Notes: generated by a model from the letters alone, not told the origin. Shown: positions 54,256 through 62,987, numbered from the stretch's first letter. The stretch: DNA of 64,000 nt from JACPFV01 sp038043245 (GCA_038043245.1 JBBTCH010000001.1:988245-1052244), one strand, 5' to 3'. Numbers and translations: made by a program.

Positions 54256-55757
54256 GGCTGCGCCGGCGAAAAACGCAGCAGCGTCTCGTCATGCAGGTCC
54301 GGTACCCACAGCCAGCCGAAGTGGCCCGGCGTCGGCACCGAACCGGCGACGGCGGCCACTGCGCCAGACCGTGCCAGCTCATGTCCGTCGCCGGCGGCGC
54401 GCCAGACCACGGCTTCCTTGGGCGGCGCCAGATCCAGCTGCATGACGCGCGAGCGCAGCCCAGGACTCAAGTGCTCGAACACCAGTCGCGGCAGAAACGC
54501 ATCGAGATCAGTGGACACCAGCACGCGCGCGGCCGGCGGCCCGACCAGCGCACTGAATGCGAACGAACGCTGGCGCGCCTTCCACGCCGTGCTGAACCCC
54601 TGCTCTTCTGAAAAATCCAGCGCGGCGACTTCGCCGGCAAAGCCATCGAAGGTGTAGATGCGGCGGTTGTCCTCGTCCACCGTCGGCAGCGAAGGGATGA
54701 ACGAACCCGCCACCCTGGAGTCGTGGAACGGCTCACTGCGGAACTGTTTCGCCGCATCGCGCTGCGAGATGGCGACGATCGACAGCGGTGCGGTGGCAGG
54801 AATGCCGTTGGTCTGGATCACGATCCAGTCGCCGAGCGCGGCGACCGCGGTGCCCGGCATCTGACCTTCGAGGCGATAGGCGGCACTCCAATCGTTGTCG
54901 GCTTGCAACCGTCCGCCGACATAGCGATAGCGACGGATGCGTTCCTCGCCCGGCATGTAGACGTACTCGACGCCGTCGAGGCGCGCAACGGTGACGCGAA
55001 AACGAATGTGCTCAGGCGCGATCAGCGACTGCTCGACCGCAAGCGTCTGTGGATCTACCAATACGAGTGTGGACGCGGCGATGCCCGTGGTCTCGCAGCT
55101 GAGGAAGGCCTGGAAATCCGGCGCCGTGCATCCCGGCTTGCGGTGGATGGACTTGGCGACGATGCGGCCGCCGCCGAGCAGGCTGAAGCCGTTGTAGGCG
55201 ACATCAGTCGCGGACTGATTGACCGGCAACAGCGCGTGCGCTTTGACCTCGCCGCTGGCGGCGTCGAGCCGCGCCAGATGCCGCCCGTAGATCGCGTAGA
55301 GATCGCCATTGGCGTGCACGCCCATCGCGCCGGGGTAATTCCAATCGCGCTCGCTGATGCCGGGCAGCGGTGTGCGCCACAGCGTCTTCATCTTCAGCGG
55401 GTCGAGCTTGACCACATAGGGACCAGCGCCTGCGTGGATGTGGCCGAAACTGCCGCCGAGCGCGAACACCTCGCCCGGCTCGCGCGTGACGATGTTGTAG
55501 AGGCCCGGCAGATCGTTCGCTGCGGCGATCACGAATCCCGGCTGCTGCTCACTGACGGTGGAACAGGCCGCCGCGTAGGTGTGGGTGCGTCGCGAATCAT
55601 TGCCGTGTTCGCTCGGCGCCACCGCGCGATACCACGGCCCCGGCGCAAGTTTTGCTACGGGGCAAGTACGCACGACCGGGGCAACAGAGGGTTCGTTCGA
55701 GCTGCAGGCCGTGGTCAACACAGCCGCCACCAGCATGATTTTTCTCAGAGGGCTCAT
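54252..55757 (-). CDS. Lipoprotein with beta-propeller-like repeats, function unknown
   Basis: A 501-residue exported protein with a lipobox (LTTAC). The body has beta-strand-rich segments spaced like propeller blades (GDLYAIYGRHLARLD, AVAALGDWIVIQTNG, RRIYTFDGFAGEVAALD), resembling PQQ/SMP-30-type propellers, and several cysteines in CTAPDFQAFLSCETT. No catalytic motif is recognised. It ends in a four-base overlap with the GIY-YIG gene. Confidence 0.65.
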   Translation of the reverse strand: MSPLRKIMLVAAVLTTACSSNEPSVAPVVRTCPVAKLAPGPWYRAVAPSEHGNDSRRTHTYAAACSTVSEQQPGFVIAAANDLPGLYNIVTREPGEVFALGGSFGHIHAGAGPYVVKLDPLKMKTLWRTPLPGISERDWNYPGAMGVHANGDLYAIYGRHLARLDAASGEVKAHALLPVNQSATDVAYNGFSLLGGGRIVAKSIHRKPGCTAPDFQAFLSCETTGIAASTLVLVDPQTLAVEQSLIAPEHIRFRVTVARLDGVEYVYMPGEERIRRYRYVGGRLQADNDWSAAYRLEGQMPGTAVAALGDWIVIQTNGIPATAPLSIVAISQRDAAKQFRSEPFHDSRVAGSFIPSLPTVDEDNRRIYTFDGFAGEVAALDFSEEQGFSTAWKARQRSFAFSALVGPPAARVLVSTDLDAFLPRLVFEHLSPGLRSRVMQLDLAPPKEAVVWRAAGDGHELARSGAVAAVAGSVPTPGHFGWLWVPDLHDETLLRFSPAQP

Positions 55758-56297
55758 TCAGGTCATCCGGTGCTCTTCGATCGCCGAAGAAAAACTCCTG
55801 CCATTGAGATCGAGATACAGCTGGCGCTCGGTGACCGACAGCGAAACGGTGTTGCGCCGGTCCAGCGCGGCGGCGGCGTCACGCATCATGCTGCGATCAA
55901 AGGCGTAGATCGGGATCTCCGCAGCGCGATGGATCTTCTGCCCCGCGAACTGCGCCAGCAGCGGCGCCGGATCGCGGTGGGTATATACGACGGCACGTTC
56001 CGCCCGCTTGCTGCCGCGATGCAGGCGCTCGGCATCCGGTGCGCCGACCTCGATCCATGCCGTGATGCGTCCGGTAAGGTCGCGCACCAGCACCGCTGGC
56101 TCGTCCACCGCCGCCACGCCTTCGGTGAAAACGATGCCTTCCTGATATTCGAGGCAATACGCCAGCAGACGCGTAAGCATGTACTCGGCGGTCTCGGACG
56201 GATGCCGCGCCAGCTTCAACTCAAGGTTTTGGTAAACACCGCGATCAACATCGGAAAGCTGAAGTGAGAATCCGTGGATCGTCGCCGACAGCGCCAT
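55758..56297 (-). CDS. yaeQ: YaeQ family protein
   Basis: A 179-residue protein of the YaeQ family (PD-(D/E)XK nuclease-like fold). It starts ALSATIHGFSLQLSDVDRGVY, with RHPSETAEYMLTRLLAYCLEY and ITAWIEVGAPDAERLHRGSK. ATG 56297 gives the family length (E. coli 181) and shares a base with the DUF2721 stop. Confidence 0.92.
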   Translation of the reverse strand: MALSATIHGFSLQLSDVDRGVYQNLELKLARHPSETAEYMLTRLLAYCLEYQEGIVFTEGVAAVDEPAVLVRDLTGRITAWIEVGAPDAERLHRGSKRAERAVVYTHRDPAPLLAQFAGQKIHRAAEIPIYAFDRSMMRDAAAALDRRNTVSLSVTERQLYLDLNGRSFSSAIEEHRMT

Positions 56298-56737
56298 CAG
56301 TGCGGGCCTATCCGCAGGCTGGAGGTGGCGAGGAAATTTTCGCGCAAGAAGACAATGAGCGCGCCAGAGAACGACATCAATGCCGTGATGAACAACAGCG
56401 CCGCAGGGATCGCCGCGCTGAACGAAAAGAAAGCGCCGACGAACAGGGTGATGATCACCGCGCAGACCAGCAGCGCGGTCAGCGTGCACAATGCCAGGCC
56501 GAAGCTGATCAGTCGGGCGCGCTTTGCCAAGGTCCCCAGCCGCGCGCGCAGATCCGCCTGCGCGCCGGCTTCGGCAGTGGCAAGGCGCGATTCGAAACTG
56601 CGCGCACGATCCAGCACGCGCGCCAGCCGGTTCGCCATCACGCCGAGGATCGAGCCGATGCCGGCGAGAAGGAACACCGGCGCCACCGACAGCTGGATGA
56701 CGTGGGAAACGTCGCTGGCGGTGATGGTGTCAAGCAC
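56297..56737 (-). CDS. DUF2721 membrane protein
   Basis: A 146-residue inner-membrane protein with three helices: LSVAPVFLLAGIGSILGVMANRLARVLDRAR is the DUF2721 N-terminal signature, and two helices lie at about 78-100 and 105-128. GTG start. It overlaps the upstream membrane-protein gene and YaeQ. Function unknown. Confidence 0.82.
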   Translation of the reverse strand: MLDTITASDVSHVIQLSVAPVFLLAGIGSILGVMANRLARVLDRARSFESRLATAEAGAQADLRARLGTLAKRARLISFGLALCTLTALLVCAVIITLFVGAFFSFSAAIPAALLFITALMSFSGALIVFLRENFLATSSLRIGPH

Positions 56738-57140
56738 GGCGGGATTTCAAGGCCACCGCCGCGAAGAACACGCCGAAGCTCAGATCGATCAGGCCGTAGC
56801 CCGAATAGAACGCCGCGGTCAGCGGCGACTGCGTGTACACGTCCGATAGCACGGAGCGATGCTGCCCGATCCACATCAGCCAGGTGATGACGTACGCCAG
56901 CTTCTCCAGCGCAAACACCGCCACCAGCCACGGCACCTGCGCGTAGCTGCGGGACACTGCCAAGTAAGCCAGTCCCCAGACCTGGATGAGCAGAAGGCCG
57001 AACGTCGAAAACACCTGCGGGTACAGCGCACTCATCAGGTCGTTGGTATAAAAAACCGAGAACAGCCAGATGCCGAAGATGTTGCCGAAACCGGCGGCGT
57101 AAAAGCCGAACGTGATGTTGCGCGGAGTCAGGATGCTCAT
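56730..57140 (-). CDS. Small four-helix membrane protein, unknown
   Basis: A 136-residue protein with four hydrophobic segments (about 8-28, 43-62, 72-92 and 112-132) and no recognised domain. It overlaps DUF2721 by eight bases and follows the GFA gene by 9 bp, suggesting co-transcription. Confidence 0.65.
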   Translation of the reverse strand: MSILTPRNITFGFYAAGFGNIFGIWLFSVFYTNDLMSALYPQVFSTFGLLLIQVWGLAYLAVSRSYAQVPWLVAVFALEKLAYVITWLMWIGQHRSVLSDVYTQSPLTAAFYSGYGLIDLSFGVFFAAVALKSRRA

Positions 57141-57149
57141 GGCCTGGCC

Positions 57150-57575
57150 CTATTCCGGCAGCGCCACGCCAGAGCCGCCCATCTCCTTGGGGAAGTCCTT
57201 CAGTTTCGGCAAGCCGTCCTTGATGCGCAGCACGGTCTCCTGATAGTTCACATGCACCGCCGGCTGGTGTTTCAGGCTCGGAATCACGGCCGCATATACG
57301 TCGGTGAGCTTGAGGCCGGGGTGCTCAGAGAACAGATGACCACCGCAGGTCTTGCACCATTTGCGCGAACTGGTCGGCGTCTTGTTGTAGGTGCCGATGT
57401 TGTTGGCGCCCTGGGTCACTTTCACCGCGTCCGGCTGCCACAACGAGAACGCATTGACCGGTCCGGCTGACCAGTGCCGGCAGGATTCGCAATGGCAGTA
57501 GCCCATCGCCGCCGGTTCACCGCTGACCGTGAATTGCACCGCGCCGCAGAAACAGCTGCCTTTGTGTTCGCTCAT
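57150..57575 (-). CDS. GFA family protein (Mss4-like zinc fold)
   Basis: A 141-residue protein of the GFA family (glutathione-dependent formaldehyde-activating enzyme-like). Zinc-binding cysteines occur as SCFCGAV, CHCESC and CKTCGG. The family covers few proven activities, so only the fold is safe. AAGGAGAAA precedes the ATG. It may share a transcript with the upstream SDR gene. Confidence 0.9.
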   Translation of the reverse strand: MSEHKGSCFCGAVQFTVSGEPAAMGYCHCESCRHWSAGPVNAFSLWQPDAVKVTQGANNIGTYNKTPTSSRKWCKTCGGHLFSEHPGLKLTDVYAAVIPSLKHQPAVHVNYQETVLRIKDGLPKLKDFPKEMGGSGVALPE

Positions 57576-57599
57576 GATTTTTCTCCTTGGAGTTGCGGG

Positions 57600-58415
57600 C
57601 TAAATCTTCTGAAACGGTAGCGGATTGCTGGCGATCCAGCGGGTCAATCCGGGGAAGAAACGCTTGAAGTACCAGCCAAACCAAGCTTCCGGCGACACCG
57701 GCAATACCGCGATGTTGCAGCGCACGGCCTTGAGGATCGCCCTCGCCACCTTGTCCGGCGTGTAGTTCCTTTTTTTATAGAACTCCACCGCCCCGGCCTG
57801 CCATTTCGCCGCCGCGCCTTCGGCCACCGTCTGCGCGACGATGTTGGTGTTGATGATGCCGGGGCAGATCGCGCTGACGCCAATGCCCTTGTCCTTGAGG
57901 TCCATGCGCAGGCATTCGCTGAACCCCAGCACCGCGAACTTCGACGCCGCGTAGATCGGCATGTCCGCTGCGGCGAAGTAACCGGCCATCGAGGCGATGT
58001 TAACGACGTGGCCGCGGCCGCGCGCCACCATCGCCGGCAGGAATGCATGGCAGCCGAGCATCACGCCGCGCACGTTGATCGCGTGCACGCGGTCCCAGGT
58101 CGCGACCTTGGTGTCGAGAAAGCGTCCCGCCGCGCCGATGCCGGCGTTGTTGACCAGCACGTCGAGCGCGCCATGGGCTTTATTCACCGTCTCGGCCAGC
58201 GCACGCATTGCCGGCTCGCTGCTGACGTCGGCCAGATGCGATTCGCATTTGAATCCTTCCGACTGCGCCAGCACGACGGTTTCGCGCAGGCCTTTTTCGG
58301 CAACGTCCACCGCGATGACCTGCGCGCCCTCGCGCGCAAACGCCAGCACCGTCTCGCGGCCGATGCCGCTGCCGCCGCCGGTGACGAGAACTTTCTGGTT
58401 TTGAAAACGCCCCAT
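57600..58415 (-). CDS. SDR family oxidoreductase
   Basis: A classical short-chain dehydrogenase of 271 residues. The cofactor motif VLVTGGGSGIGRETVLAFA is near the N-terminus; NNAGIGAAG, the catalytic Ser in NIASMAGYFA, and YAASKFAVLG follow. The C-terminus (AWFGWYFKRFFPG) resembles enzymes acting on lipophilic substrates. GGGGGAG lies upstream of ATG 58415. Substrate unknown. Confidence 0.9.
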   Translation of the reverse strand: MGRFQNQKVLVTGGGSGIGRETVLAFAREGAQVIAVDVAEKGLRETVVLAQSEGFKCESHLADVSSEPAMRALAETVNKAHGALDVLVNNAGIGAAGRFLDTKVATWDRVHAINVRGVMLGCHAFLPAMVARGRGHVVNIASMAGYFAAADMPIYAASKFAVLGFSECLRMDLKDKGIGVSAICPGIINTNIVAQTVAEGAAAKWQAGAVEFYKKRNYTPDKVARAILKAVRCNIAVLPVSPEAWFGWYFKRFFPGLTRWIASNPLPFQKI

Positions 58416-58503
58416 GACCGGACTCCCCCCGTTGTTATGTTCACAGTATGCCGCCCCGGACCGGGCTGGCGTTAAGATTGCCACCCCTCATCGGAGACCC
58501 GCC

Positions 58504-58995
58504 ATGGCCAGGAAAAAACCCGTCAAAGCCGCGCCGAAGAAAAAACCGCCAGCGAAGAAAATGGCGAAACCTAAAATCACCCGCGACGGCGGGCCGATGG
58601 GTTGGCCGACGCTCTCGACCTACCTGGTGGTGCAGGACGCCACGGCCAGCGTGCGGTTCTACCAGGCCGCGTTCGGTTTTCGCGTCGAAGGCGCGCTGAT
58701 GAAGGACGACCGCGGCCTGGTGCAGCACGCCGGCATGCGGCTCGGCGAGGCCGCGATCATGTTCGGGCCGCGGGGCATGTCGCCCGAAATGCGCGCACCG
58801 GCCACCAGTGGCGCGGTGGACAGCCTGTCCATGTATGTCTACGTGCCGGACGTGGATGCCCTGACGGCACGCGCGCTGCGCGCCGGCGCCCACATGCTGC
58901 AAAGCCCGGCCGACCAGTTCTGGCGCGATCGCGTGGCGACCTTCAAGGACCCCGATGGCTACCACTGGAGCTTTGCCACGCATCTCGGCAACTGA
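58504..58995 (+). CDS. VOC (glyoxalase/bleomycin-resistance) family protein with basic N-terminal tail
   Basis: A 163-residue protein. About 40 N-terminal residues are Lys/Ala/Pro-rich, like a histone tail (KKPVKAAPKKKPPAKKMAKP). The VOC domain follows: YLVVQDATASVRFYQAAFGF, RLGEAAIMFGP and FKDPDGYHWSFATHL. GGAG precedes ATG 58504. The tail is unusual for a metabolic VOC protein and could bind nucleic acid or membranes. Confidence 0.85.
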   Translation: MARKKPVKAAPKKKPPAKKMAKPKITRDGGPMGWPTLSTYLVVQDATASVRFYQAAFGFRVEGALMKDDRGLVQHAGMRLGEAAIMFGPRGMSPEMRAPATSGAVDSLSMYVYVPDVDALTARALRAGAHMLQSPADQFWRDRVATFKDPDGYHWSFATHLGN

Positions 58996-59010
58996 GGCCG
59001 ATAACGCCAC

Positions 59011-59451
59011 ATGACCACCATCCAGCTCTCGCAGCGCATTCCCGCCACGCCGCAAGCGGTCTATGACTACGTCACCCGGCCGGCGCGCTGGAAGCAGTGG
59101 CACCCGGCCTCGCTCGGCGCGCAGGATCACGCCGACACGTCGCTGACCCAAGGCGCCACGTTCGAGGAAGACATCCGCTCGGCCGGCTTCACCCGCCATC
59201 TGCGCTGGATCGTGAAGGACAGCCAGCCGGGGATACGCTGGGAGGCGCACGCAGTGATGGATGACGGCAGCACCGTGCAACTGCTGTATGAATTCGCCGC
59301 CGACGGCACCGGCATGCGCTTCACCCGCACGCTGAACTACTCGGTGAAGCCGCTGCTGCTGCGCTGGGCCAATGACCTCGTCATGTGGCGCAAGGTGCGG
59401 CGCGAATCCGGCAAGGCGATGGCGAATCTCGCTGCGCGATTCGGCGACTAA
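59011..59451 (+). CDS. SRPBCC (START-like) family protein
   Basis: A 146-residue helix-grip protein: QLSQRIPATPQAVYDYVTRPARWKQWHPAS is the SRPBCC start, followed by beta strands and a long C-terminal helix (VRRESGKAMANLAARF). It lies 15 bp after the VOC gene and is probably co-transcribed. Likely binds a hydrophobic ligand; function unknown. Confidence 0.85.
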   Translation: MTTIQLSQRIPATPQAVYDYVTRPARWKQWHPASLGAQDHADTSLTQGATFEEDIRSAGFTRHLRWIVKDSQPGIRWEAHAVMDDGSTVQLLYEFAADGTGMRFTRTLNYSVKPLLLRWANDLVMWRKVRRESGKAMANLAARFGD

Positions 59452-59462
59452 CGAAGCAAAGC

Positions 59463-59505
59463 CCGTTCGCCCTGAGCGTAATCGCGCAGCGGTGAAGTCG
59501 AAGGG
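59463..59505. repeat. Inverted copy of the dispersed repeat core
   Basis: CGTTCGCCCTGAGCGTAATC runs to GAAGTCGAAGGG, the reverse orientation of the repeat at the ends of ftsL and rsmH. It lies in the convergent gap between the SRPBCC and nitroreductase genes. Confidence 0.6.
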
Positions 59506-59573
59506 TTGTGAAATCGTGTTTCGACTTCGCAACGCTACGCTCAACACGAGCGGTACTGCATTTCGATGCTCCG

Positions 59574-60263
59574 CTAGCTGAGAAACCTCGCGAACTCGTC
59601 CACCGGCGCGCGTTCCGAGCGCAGCGTGTTGATCTTCGCCGACTCATCGGCATACCCCAGCGCCATGCCGCAGTAGATCATCTCGCTCTCCGCCAGCGCG
59701 AAGTGCTGGTGCAGGGTCGTGCGCAGCGTGCCCCAGAATTCCTGAAAGCAGCTGGCCACGCCGCGCTCGATCGCCGCCAGCGCCAGCGACTGCATGAACA
59801 TGCCGAGGTGCGCCCACTGGCCATGGCCCATGCGCCGGTCAATGACGAAGAACACGCCCACCGGCGCGCCGAAGAATTCGAAGTTGCGCGCCAGCTGCTT
59901 CAGGCGCGCGGCCTTGTTCTCGCGCGGAATGCCAAGCAGCCCATAAAGGTCCTCGCCGACCTTGTAGCGGCGCGTGCGGTGCGGCTCCCACAGGTTGGGC
60001 GGATACACCGGCCGGTCGCCCTCCTCCGCCGGCATCATGCCGGGATAGTTTTTCACCAGCTGCACTACCGCATCCTTCGCCGCGCCCGACACCACCACCA
60101 CTTTCCATGGCTGCAGGTTGCCGCCCGAAGGCGACCAGCGCGCGATGTCGAAGATTTCCCGCACCAGACTTTCCGGCACCGGCTTGGGCAGGAACGCGCG
60201 TGTCGAGATGCGGCGCTTGAGGGCTTCGGTCACGGCCATGCCTGAGGTATGCGTGTGCTCCAT
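59574..60263 (-). CDS. Nitroreductase family protein
   Basis: An FMN-dependent reductase of 229 residues: LKRRISTRAFLPKPVPESLV, ARWSPSGGNLQPWKVVVVSG, a central HLGMFMQSLALAAIERGVAS, and CGMALGYADESAKIN, the classical nitroreductase signature. GGGGAA lies upstream of ATG 60263. Substrate unknown. Confidence 0.92.
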   Translation of the reverse strand: MEHTHTSGMAVTEALKRRISTRAFLPKPVPESLVREIFDIARWSPSGGNLQPWKVVVVSGAAKDAVVQLVKNYPGMMPAEEGDRPVYPPNLWEPHRTRRYKVGEDLYGLLGIPRENKAARLKQLARNFEFFGAPVGVFFVIDRRMGHGQWAHLGMFMQSLALAAIERGVASCFQEFWGTLRTTLHQHFALAESEMIYCGMALGYADESAKINTLRSERAPVDEFARFLS

Positions 60264-60418
60264 GAATTTCCCCTACTCGAAATGGCTGCGGATTGAGCGC
60301 GATTCTGACGACGAACCCGTCTTGCCGCCACGTCCGGCGGCCACGCGTCGTAGTTAGTTATTACGACATCCGGCTCGGCTGCACACGCCTACACTTTGCG
60401 CATCAGAGGAGAAGGCAC

Positions 60419-60667
60419 ATGACCCTGAACCAACCCACATATCAAGCGTTGCCCTACGCCTATATCGTCGCAGGATTGTTCAGCGCCGCGCTGGTGGATT
60501 CCAGCCTGCGTTTTCTGCCCGCTTTTCTGCTGGTCGCCGCCGGCGTGCTGGTACTGGGCTGGCGCCGCAGCGCGCGGCTGAAGTACGAGAGGGCCACCAG
60601 CAGCCGTCTGCGCAACGGACAGAAGCACAAGGCGCCGACACACGCCGGCCCGATCCAGATCGGTTAA
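60419..60667 (+). CDS. Small membrane protein, unknown
   Basis: An 82-residue protein starting at ATG 60419 with AGGAG at good spacing. One or two hydrophobic segments lie at about 12-50, followed by a basic tail (RRSARLKYERATSSRLRNGQKHK). No family recognised. A hairpin followed by T residues lies downstream (60694-60722). Confidence 0.65.
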   Translation: MTLNQPTYQALPYAYIVAGLFSAALVDSSLRFLPAFLLVAAGVLVLGWRRSARLKYERATSSRLRNGQKHKAPTHAGPIQIG

Positions 60668-60693
60668 CGCCGGGCCACTGCCACGGCGCAGCC

Positions 60694-60722
60694 ACCGGCG
60701 CGAGCGCCGGTCAGGCTTTTTT
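60694..60722 (+). terminator. Terminator-like hairpin after the small membrane protein
   Basis: ACCGGCG-CGAG-CGCCGGT, then CAGGC and a six-T run. The T-run is also the last codons of the convergent yjdM gene. Confidence 0.5.
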
Positions 60723-61058
60723 CATGAAGCACGACTTGAGCATCAGGCTCATGCCGTCCACGCGGCAGTCAAGGTCGTGGTCACCGGCGACAAGGCGGAT
60801 GTTCTTGATCTTGGTGCCGGTCTTGAGCGTGAGCGAGGATCCCTTCACCTTCAGGTCCTTGATCAGCGTCACCGAGTCACCGTCCTGCAGCAGGTTGCCG
60901 TAGGCGTCCTTCACCACCAGCTTGTCTTCGTCGTCGGCGGCCGCCGGCACAGCCGCCTGCTGTGACCATTCGTGCGCGCAGTCAGGGCAGATGAACAGCT
61001 CGCCATCCGGGTAGGTGTTTTCCTTGTGGCATTTTGGGCAGGACGGGATGTCGGTCAT
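60711..61058 (-). CDS. yjdM: YjdM (PhnA) zinc-ribbon protein
   Basis: A 115-residue protein with an N-terminal zinc ribbon (CPKCHKENTY, CPDCAHEW) and a C-terminal SH3-like domain (VVKDAYGNLLQDGDSVTLIKDLKVKGSS). This is YjdM, formerly called PhnA; a phosphonate role is not established for this family. Confidence 0.93.
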   Translation of the reverse strand: MTDIPSCPKCHKENTYPDGELFICPDCAHEWSQQAAVPAAADDEDKLVVKDAYGNLLQDGDSVTLIKDLKVKGSSLTLKTGTKIKNIRLVAGDHDLDCRVDGMSLMLKSCFMKKA

Positions 61059-61122
61059 GGTTCGTGTTCAGTGAAAGTAATGGCCGCCCCGCTTAACGAA
61101 GCACCTCCCGATTGCGGCTGGC

Positions 61123-61401
61123 TCAGGCAGCCTTGAGGTGCCGGATTTCCTTCTTGAGCAACTCGTTGACCAAGGCGCCAGTGTCCATATCACGCTGCAC
61201 AGCATGTTTCGCCAGAACGCGCTGCACCTCGGGCTCCAGATAGATCGGCAGCCTCAAACTAAGCCCAGGCCGATAAAAACGACCACGCACGGCCTTGGAC
61301 CAGTCCTTGATCTCCGGGATATCCGATGTGTCAATGCGTCGAGCGGTCTGCTTGCGCAGAGCGGCAATCTCACGACGCTGCTTAGTACTCAGCTTCTTCA
61401 T
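61123..61401 (-). CDS. Antitoxin of the BrnT-type pair, CopG-like
   Basis: A 92-residue protein starting at ATG 61401 within the toxin gene's end. It begins MKKLSTKQRREIAALRK, contains DTSDIPEIKDW, like the linker of BrnA-type antitoxins, and ends with a ribbon-helix-helix-like region (LSLRLPIYLEPEVQRVLAKHA, then MDTGALVNELLKKEI). It should bind the toxin and repress the operon. Confidence 0.78.
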   Translation of the reverse strand: MKKLSTKQRREIAALRKQTARRIDTSDIPEIKDWSKAVRGRFYRPGLSLRLPIYLEPEVQRVLAKHAVQRDMDTGALVNELLKKEIRHLKAA

Positions 61402-61672
61402 AGTGTCTGCGTTCGCTCGGCGTCGCCTTGCGTGCCGAAATGATGCGGAATGTCTCAGTATCTTCCTCTTCCCGGACGGTATGCACAACCAGCAATAAAA
61501 GGTCTTTTCCAACCTTGCCAATCGTGTGCCAGCGCTCCTCGCTTCCCACCTGCCGGTCAAATGTCGTCAGCGACAAAGGATCTTCGAATGCAAGCGCTGC
61601 CGTCTCGAAACTGACGCCATGCTTCCTGAAGTTGATTCGGTTCTTGACCGGGTCCCATTCAAGTCGCGCCAT
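61382..61672 (-). CDS. brnT: BrnT family toxin
   Basis: A 96-residue RelE-fold RNase toxin: LEWDPVKNRINFRKHGVSFETAALAFEDP, then RWHTIGKVGKDLLLLVVHT and RIISARKATPSERRHYEE match BrnT. The antitoxin start lies inside the last 20 bp, a common coupling for this family. Confidence 0.9.
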   Translation of the reverse strand: MARLEWDPVKNRINFRKHGVSFETAALAFEDPLSLTTFDRQVGSEERWHTIGKVGKDLLLLVVHTVREEEDTETFRIISARKATPSERRHYEEAEY

Positions 61673-61691
61673 AAGTGTTCAGCGCAAACTC

Positions 61692-62096
61692 TCAACCCAG
61701 CGAGACCGTGACCGGCCAGAAAAGTAGTGTCAGCACCGCCAGCCCGGCATACATACCGATCTCTAGCGTTTCGAGCAGGGGCTGAATCTTCTGCACCGCG
61801 CCCCAGATGTGCACCACCGTCAGCAGCACACTGACTGCGAGAATCACCTGGAAGGTAAACAACAGTCCCTCACCCGTCAGGCTCGCTCTTAGCATCAACA
61901 GTTCGAGAATCACCGCAAACGCGCCGAGGCAACGGCCAAAGTAAACCGCGAGGTCAGTGTTCTCTGGAATCTTCCAGCCAAACCACCGCGCCCAGCGCAG
62001 CGGCATTAGAAAAATCGGCAGCGCGAATGTCCATGTCGTCACAGCGACGACAACCAGCAGGTAGGTTTGTGCGTGTGCAGCCCATAGTCCCAGCAT
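61692..62096 (-). CDS. Four-helix membrane protein, unknown
   Basis: A 134-residue protein with four hydrophobic segments (about 10-32, 52-70, 78-98 and 110-130). The arrangement resembles small integral proteins of the DoxX/DUF4345 kind, but no motif is decisive. It lies just upstream of the brnT gene on the same strand. Confidence 0.65.
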   Translation of the reverse strand: MLGLWAAHAQTYLLVVVAVTTWTFALPIFLMPLRWARWFGWKIPENTDLAVYFGRCLGAFAVILELLMLRASLTGEGLLFTFQVILAVSVLLTVVHIWGAVQKIQPLLETLEIGMYAGLAVLTLLFWPVTVSLG

Positions 62097-62160
62097 GTTC
62101 GCGTCTCCTTAGTTAGCGAGGATTACGACCCTGACTCCGACTGCGATGCAGAACGCTCCG

Positions 62161-62313
62161 CTATCTGGGCGGAATTGCGTTGAGTATCTGCTCTTTGTAC
62201 TCACGCATTTCCTTTTGCATTTGATATAGCCGTTTGTGAATTTTGCTGAGATCATACTGATTCATTAAAACAACGCCAAACAAAATGAGGAGCATCAATG
62301 TTGTTTCGGTCAT
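62161..62313 (-). CDS. 50-residue single-pass membrane protein (short ORF)
   Basis: ATG 62313 to TAG 62161. The translation begins TETTLMLLILFGVVLMNQYD, a hydrophobic helix, and continues with a charged amphipathic segment KIHKRLYQMQKEMREYKEQIL ending in PPR. AGGGG lies nine bases upstream. It is followed by the gap before the DoxX-like gene and preceded by the 215-residue membrane protein. Confidence 0.5.
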   Translation of the reverse strand: MTETTLMLLILFGVVLMNQYDLSKIHKRLYQMQKEMREYKEQILNAIPPR

Positions 62314-62339
62314 CTGGGGCGCCCCTATAGGATTTACGT

Positions 62340-62987
62340 TTAAGAATCTTTTTTTGAACGAAAATACTTCAACGCATTTTCAAGTTGAATCGCGAGTTCA
62401 TTCAAATCGTGACCAATGGACCGCGCTCCGCTTATTTGCATCTCAAGAGTAGTGTGTAAAGTTCTCTGTTCACTAGCGTATTCTTTCAAACGCGCGTTTT
62501 GCAGGAGAGTATCGATAGCATTCTCGATATTTAGCATTGACGAAGCTCCTTCAAAATCGAGACTGACAAAATGAGCGTTGATCCTGCTTAATCGACTCTG
62601 AGCAAGGCCAAGCTCTTTGGACATTCTCACAAGCCGCTCTATACGAGGTTTACTCTCACCTTCTGGAGGATATTGACGGTCGGTTTCTAATTTAGCATCT
62701 GCTTGCAAAATCAAAGTGGCTTGGTAAAGCGGTAACAACAATGCTTCTATGGTGCCGCCAAGCTCAGATTGTTTATATTTTTCACGCAGCACCCATATCC
62801 ATATTGCGCCTATTAGCGCGAGTGCTGAGCCTGTCGCGGCTCCCAGAAGGCTTGCTAAATCACTGTCTAGCTGAGTACCAAATACTGGAAGCGCAATAGT
62901 TGTTCCGATTAGAACGCCAAAAAGAAAACCGACCCATAAGGTCGGTTCGCTTAACGCTTTTACTAATACGCGCTGTAGTCTCATCAC
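62340..62987 (-). CDS. Membrane protein with coiled-coil region, unknown
   Basis: A 215-residue protein with two N-terminal membrane helices (about 16-36 and 46-68) and a long helical cytoplasmic part with heptad-like Leu/Ile spacing (LVRMSKELGLAQSRLSRI, LNELAIQLENALKYF). Base composition is clearly more AT-rich than all neighbours, which with the adjoining short ORF suggests acquisition from elsewhere. No family recognised. Confidence 0.65.
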   Translation of the reverse strand: MMRLQRVLVKALSEPTLWVGFLFGVLIGTTIALPVFGTQLDSDLASLLGAATGSALALIGAIWIWVLREKYKQSELGGTIEALLLPLYQATLILQADAKLETDRQYPPEGESKPRIERLVRMSKELGLAQSRLSRINAHFVSLDFEGASSMLNIENAIDTLLQNARLKEYASEQRTLHTTLEMQISGARSIGHDLNELAIQLENALKYFRSKKDS

